A stretch of DNA of 45,995 nt from a virus. The notes below the pieces were generated by a model. It searched no databases. It worked only from the letters and a program-made list of their open reading frames with translations, and was not told the origin of the DNA. The translations under genes were made by a program, and so were the position numbers. The stretch spans positions 1 through 45,995 of the IMG/VR virus record IMGVR_UViG_3300027607_000131. One strand, written 5' to 3'. Shown in pieces: positions 42,744 to 45,995 of this stretch (within the stretch, counting starts at the first letter, position 1; the number at the start of each line of letters is the position of its first letter).

Positions 42744-43262
42744 GTGCGTTCCTTCTTGTTGGGTAAAACTAAAGCGGGGAGTTAAATCGGGCTGATGCCG
42801 TTATCAAATTCATGGCATCATTTGTTGATGAGTGAGCTGTGAGTTGTTCAGACTTGCCGAACACGCTCCCGCACCTGTTCAGCCAGCAAGGAGCGCCTCC
42901 TCGTCCGCGACCTGTTTGAAATCTGGTCCACAACGCCCTCAATTTCGGTTGGGTTGGCAGGCGGCGCTGCATCAGCTTGGAGCCGCGGGTGACCGGAGGC
43001 GCTACCGGCCCAGTTCACTTCATAGCCTTGACGACATCGCTGACCGCATCATGACCGGCTGTGGACAGGCGCCCTACTATTGTTCCCCATCCGGCGTTTT
43101 TTGGAAGATATTCAAATGTCAGTCAAAAAAATGCGCAAAGGATTCTTGTTTCGCTCATCCCCCCGAACGATTTTGGGAAAGACAGGATCTCGCTAAGGCC
43201 AGGTTTGGTTATGTTTGAAAATTCCGGCTTTCGCGGAATGAGCGGTGAAATCCCGTGTCAGT

Positions 43263-43403
43263 CTGCTGAAAAAAATTTGGACCCTTCGAGACGGGCCTTA
43301 CGGCCCTCCTCAGGGCGAGTAACGAATGGAAAACCTCATGGTGAGGAGGCGCGATAGCGCCGTCTCGAACCATGGCGATAAAACACAATCACTTTTTCAG
43401 CAG
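43263..43403. mobile_element. MITE-like palindromic element
   Basis: The ends are CTGCTGAAAAA and its inverse TTTTTCAGCAG. Inside is a second inverted pair, CGAGACGG...CCGTCTCG, and CCTCATGGTGAGGAGGCGCGA, a word common in alphaproteobacterial intergenic repeats. It has no coding capacity. A target duplication is not clear. Confidence 0.65.
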
Positions 43404-43473
43404 CCTGCTATCGCGCACTTGTCTCCCGCAGCCCTCTGCGTGAGGGGAAATCGACGCACTTGTCAGCATCAAT

Positions 43474-43520
43474 TACGTGTACCCGCTTACGATGCTTCTT
43501 TTAGGAACACAAGTGTTTCG
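43474..43520 (-). promoter_or_regulatory. Box plus AACACAAGTGTTTCG module (copy 2)
   Basis: TTACGTGTACCCG (from 43474) is followed by AACACAAGTGTTTCG at 43506-43520, with the first bases of the two words 29 apart against 30 at 40134. It lies 108 bases before the Sel1-like gene at 43628 and could serve that gene. Confidence 0.5.
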
Positions 43521-43627
43521 AGATGTTTACGGCAAGGCCCCGTCGGAGCCGTATCGCCTAATAGGTGTCACTGACCTTGGCGCCACCTGATATTGAATGC
43601 CGTCAGAAGGTCGCCTATAGTTCATTC

Positions 43628-44872
43628 ATGAGGCGTATTTTGGGGACGGTTCTATTGGGGGTGACCGCACTGACCATCGCTCTCGGCGGATGGATTGCCG
43701 GAAGTCAGCGCACCTTCGACATGGAAGACTGGGTTGCTGCCCTCCATACTTTGGAGGCGGAAGGCCATTGTTTGCGGATCGATTTGTTTTTAAACAGCAT
43801 CGCTTTTGCAGGTATGACCAGCGACCATCTTGAATCGGTACGCCTGCTCGCCACGCCCACTTTTGCCGAGCGGTGCCGCAAACCCGCCCTCACCACGGAG
43901 CTGGGCCAAGAGCGGGTTCAGGAGCATTTGTTCCGATATCGATTCGATCAAGAACAGATCGACCTCCATATAGAAAGCGAAGAGATGGCCGCCTTCTATG
44001 CCCGATGGAGCCTCAGTGATGGATGGCGTGACGTCCTCAGCTTTGCGTCGGCCCATCCGATGCGGCCTGACCTGGTGGCACGGCGCGCGGCAGCCTGGCT
44101 CGGCTGTTCGGACTACAGATTGTTCTCAAGGCCCTACAACATTGCGGGGGTCAATCGGGCGGTCTATTTCTATGTACAAAAGAAACGGGTTGCCCCGCCG
44201 ACGCAGTTGGAACGATGGCGCGCCTGGTGCGGCGATACTTTGTCCGATCTATCGCGAGCAACAGAAGCGGACCTACCCATTGAGGAGCGCGCTTTCGGCC
44301 AGGATGCAATTGAGTTCGGCAATTGGGACGCCTACATCGATGCGATCCGCGATGAGAAGTATCAGCCCTTTTTCTTCGACGAAAAAAGAGGCGAGCTAGA
44401 TTGGCTTCACGAGCTCCACTACTTTGCTTCGTCTGACCGGCAGGGAGCCGCGCAGCTTTTGCTCGCTCAGTACCTTGACGATGGGCTTGAGTTGGACGGC
44501 GTCAAGATCAAGGACACACCTCTTTTGACCGCCTTTTGGGCCACCATCGCGCTCGACCACGGGGAACCGGCCCAGGATCTTTTGGCCCGTGCCGAGAATG
44601 ATCTGACTACAGAACAACGCGCCCAAGTGGCCGGCGCCGTTACGTGCTGGTACAGTGATCAGATCGGATTCCCGACCTTCTCCAGCCATATTGGCCTGTC
44701 TCTTTCAGACGACTTGAAAGATGAAGTGCACGATGCCCCTTGGCAAGAGGTATTAAGAGACTGTGATCCCAATCGCCCCCGTTCGACGGCTCACTCGATG
44801 AGCCCCAAGCCTCAGCCTTCGTCGGAGAATCCAGCAACACCGGAGCCAGAGGCTGCGGAGACAGCGCCGTAG
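43628..44872 (+). CDS. Membrane-anchored Sel1-like repeat protein (family member 5)
   Basis: The 414-residue protein starts at ATG 43628 (MRRILGTVLLGVTALTIALG); the longer frame from 43565 gives no membrane start. It is closest to member 1: RTFDMEDWVAALHTLEAEGHC versus RTFDTEDWVAALDRMVAEGHC, AAWLGCSDYRLFSRPYN, RAWCGDTLSDLSRATEADLP, AAQLLLAQYLDDGLELDG, LLTAFWATIALDHGEPAQDLL and LTTEQRAQVAGAVTCWYSD. It lacks the five-residue repeat tail of member 1 and ends in a proline-rich stretch. It faces convergent cargo gene 44906, 33 bases away. Confidence 0.8.
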   Translation: MRRILGTVLLGVTALTIALGGWIAGSQRTFDMEDWVAALHTLEAEGHCLRIDLFLNSIAFAGMTSDHLESVRLLATPTFAERCRKPALTTELGQERVQEHLFRYRFDQEQIDLHIESEEMAAFYARWSLSDGWRDVLSFASAHPMRPDLVARRAAAWLGCSDYRLFSRPYNIAGVNRAVYFYVQKKRVAPPTQLERWRAWCGDTLSDLSRATEADLPIEERAFGQDAIEFGNWDAYIDAIRDEKYQPFFFDEKRGELDWLHELHYFASSDRQGAAQLLLAQYLDDGLELDGVKIKDTPLLTAFWATIALDHGEPAQDLLARAENDLTTEQRAQVAGAVTCWYSDQIGFPTFSSHIGLSLSDDLKDEVHDAPWQEVLRDCDPNRPRSTAHSMSPKPQPSSENPATPEPEAAETAP

Positions 44873-44905
44873 GACCCGACAACAAACTCTCAAAGAAGAG
44901 TGCTT

Positions 44906-45409
44906 TTAGTATCGCTTGCGATAATCATAATAGTTGTCTCTTCGCTCTTTTATTTTTAGATCTAAATGATCCGGCCCGGTGTCGTTAATATATGGGTCTA
45001 AGCGGCTGCCGTTCCTCAGTTTAGCCAGATGGCTTTGCAACCTTCCAATTTCCCGCCAACTCGGAATCGAACTACGCGGATTCATCATTTGAAAAGCTGG
45101 ATCAATTTCCCGTATTTGTCTGATGACCTCGTGGTAAGTGTTAATCCGATTTACCTGGTCACGCGTGTATCTCGGAAAACGGCCCCGCCCGATGTGATGA
45201 CGACGCGGACGACGAGATTTAGGGATCCGGCTCTGCATTGAAAACGGATCAACGGGAGCAGACTCAGCAACTTGTAATACCGCGCCAGCATGTTCGGCAA
45301 ACGCCTTTTCCAGTTCATGACGAGAGCTTGCGTCTGTGCCCAAAGGATTGAAAAGCCGAAGTCCGCCGCGATTGAGAAATCTCGATCGTGAATTCTTGAC
45401 AACGCTCAT
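44906..45409 (-). CDS. Putative cargo/effector, basic
   Basis: The 167-residue protein starts at ATG 45409 (MSVVKNSRSRFLNRGGLRLF) after GGAGG ten bases upstream. It is basic, with no membrane segment or signal peptide. The middle has RIPKSRRPRRHHIGRGRFPR, and the C-terminal part YTRDQVNRINTYHEVIRQIREID with REIGRLQSHLAKLRNG looks helical. The end (IKERRDNYYDYRKRY) is tyrosine-rich. Nucleic-acid binding is plausible from charge but unproven. It is the right-most cargo gene and has a box at 45467, 58 bases upstream. Confidence 0.65.
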   Translation of the reverse strand: MSVVKNSRSRFLNRGGLRLFNPLGTDASSRHELEKAFAEHAGAVLQVAESAPVDPFSMQSRIPKSRRPRRHHIGRGRFPRYTRDQVNRINTYHEVIRQIREIDPAFQMMNPRSSIPSWREIGRLQSHLAKLRNGSRLDPYINDTGPDHLDLKIKERRDNYYDYRKRY

Positions 45410-45466
45410 AGCGACAATGCCTCCAAATTTGAAAGAAAGGGACAGGAGAGAAAGAAAAATGAATAT

Positions 45467-45475
45467 GTATACGGA
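45467..45475 (-). promoter_or_regulatory. Conserved box upstream of gene 44906
   Basis: The minus strand reads ATTACTCCGTATACATATTC. The plus strand at 16215-16235 holds the closest relative, TTCTTACTCCGTATACGTATT, pointing the other way. Confidence 0.5.
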
Positions 45476-45487
45476 GTAATAACGCTT

Positions 45488-45564
45488 GTAGGGCGGGTTA
45501 GCCCGCAGGGCGTAACCCGCCATCAGCGTAGCGGCTTGAAACGGCGGGACACGTCCCGCCCTAC
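45488..45564. repeat. Palindromic repeat, family 2 (copy 3)
   Basis: GTAGGGCGGGTTAGCCCG to CCCGCCCTAC, near-identical to 37248-37332 apart from a short internal deletion. It lies between the box at 45467 and the end of the gene at 45579. Confidence 0.82.
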
Positions 45565-45578
45565 ACTTGCACGCCGCT

Positions 45579-45995
45579 TTAGCGCCGGGGCCGCGACACA
45601 CTGACGAAGGTATAGGCGGCAATGCCGGAGCCAAGCAGAATGATGGCACCCGTTTCCCATGCCACGCGGTAGCTTAAATATTGTTCCAAAGACATGCGGT
45701 GGGCATAGTTTAACACGTAACTTACGGCCATCATCACCGGTGCGGTCACAAGGGGAATGAGAATAGCCAGGTCAATAAGGTGACGATGCACGAACCCCTT
45801 AAAGGCCAGCACAAACAAAGTAATGAGCAAAAGGCCCGGAAGCCCAAAGACAAGCCCGCCGCCCAAGTAAAAGACAAAAAATTCGCCGGCGCCCAGCAGC
45901 GACACGAGGAACGACGCGATCAGTACACCGACCAAATATGACCCGACCAACCGGAGGACCACGACCCATGCAGATGGCAAAGTGCTGTCTGGCAT
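45579..45995 (-). CDS. Four-helix integral membrane protein (paralogue of 10822)
   Basis: The 138-residue protein starts at the ATG on the last bases of the window (MPDSTLPSAWVVVLRLVGSY), so an upstream start cannot be ruled out. Four hydrophobic helices lie near residues 10-32, 36-64, 72-94 and 112-132. It matches the protein at 10822 in helix spacing and in YLVGV, the histidine-bearing loop after helix 2, and the GSGIAAYTFVSVSR / CAGIAALTYVALTR end. Both are on the late strand. Function unknown. Confidence 0.7.
   Translation of the reverse strand: MPDSTLPSAWVVVLRLVGSYLVGVLIASFLVSLLGAGEFFVFYLGGGLVFGLPGLLLITLFVLAFKGFVHRHLIDLAILIPLVTAPVMMAVSYVLNYAHRMSLEQYLSYRVAWETGAIILLGSGIAAYTFVSVSRPRR

Larger units (their letters stand above)
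42744..43627. other. 884-base divergent gap with MITE-like element and regulatory module
   Basis: No gene is supported. A plus-strand frame around 42832-43218 has a short SLHSLDDIADRIMTGC stretch vaguely like the end of the protein at 41005, possibly a remnant. A MITE-like repeat (43263-43403) and the second regulatory module (43474-43520) occupy the right part. Confidence 0.5.

Noticed and set aside
42832-43218. Plus-strand frame with SLHSLDDIADRIMTGC
   Set aside because: Only a short stretch resembles the protein at 41005; the rest looks like translated non-coding DNA.
9767-45409. Classical RcGTA-type gene transfer agent
   Set aside because: The gene content and order (scaffold, gp4-like adaptor, fibres, glycine-rich adhesins) do not match the known alphaproteobacterial GTA cluster.
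37248-45564. Family-2 repeats as phage attachment sites
   Set aside because: There are several interspersed copies with palindromic structure, none next to an integrase, so they fit REP elements better.

Overview
The window is a phage late-gene region, most likely an integrated prophage or phage-derived element of an alphaproteobacterium. The host guess rests on mid-50s GC by eye, many palindromic REP-type repeats and gene style, so it is weak. All recognisable virion genes lie on the minus strand and read right to left: scaffold (35781-37106), major capsid protein (34797-35765), decoration protein (34292-34783), a conserved head protein (33176-33928), a head-tail adaptor (32345-33052), a large tail hub or stabilisation-like protein (22072-23601) with a coupled GNAT acetyltransferase, a proline-leader structural protein with a peptidase S74-type end (14788-16137), and a receptor-binding block (47-9643) of three tail fibres, two glycine-rich fibres with helper genes and a beta-helix tailspike. 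The order suits a short-tailed (P22/BPP-1-like) phage. No portal, terminase, integrase, repressor, replication or lysin gene is seen; portal and terminase would be expected beyond the right edge.

The unusual part is what lies between the virion genes. About eleven minus-strand genes of no known structural role sit inside the late region (9767, 11305, 14178, 24020, 25246, 27570, 30184, 37596, 40258, 41961, 44906). They differ from each other. Three share a short N-terminal helix motif with a core like LIRASK. One ends in a HELRH metallopeptidase motif, one in a JAMM/DUF4329-like motif, and others carry glycine-rich hydrophobic helices. I infer a set of virion-associated or injected effector ('cargo') proteins with exchangeable C-termini.

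Alternating with these, on the plus strand, are about thirteen genes, nearly all with a signal peptide, lipobox or single N-terminal membrane anchor. Five are full-length members of one anchored, cysteine-rich Sel1-like repeat family (16856, 18447, 26240, 28645, 43628), a sixth is a C-terminal fragment (41005), and two are BamE-like lipoproteins (13726, 41428). They look like independently expressed morons or protective partners of the cargo. Cargo and envelope genes alternate divergently and convergently.

A short box, TCCGTAyACrwAwwT read on the minus strand (GTGTACGGA on the plus strand), recurs in about ten intergenic gaps, usually just upstream of minus-strand genes. Some whole intergenic regions are duplicated (28492-28623 with 30602-30731; 10568-10618 with 16411-16461). 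This suggests a dedicated late promoter or operator and spread of the cassettes by duplication. At least four palindromic repeat families and a MITE-like element fill the remaining gaps.
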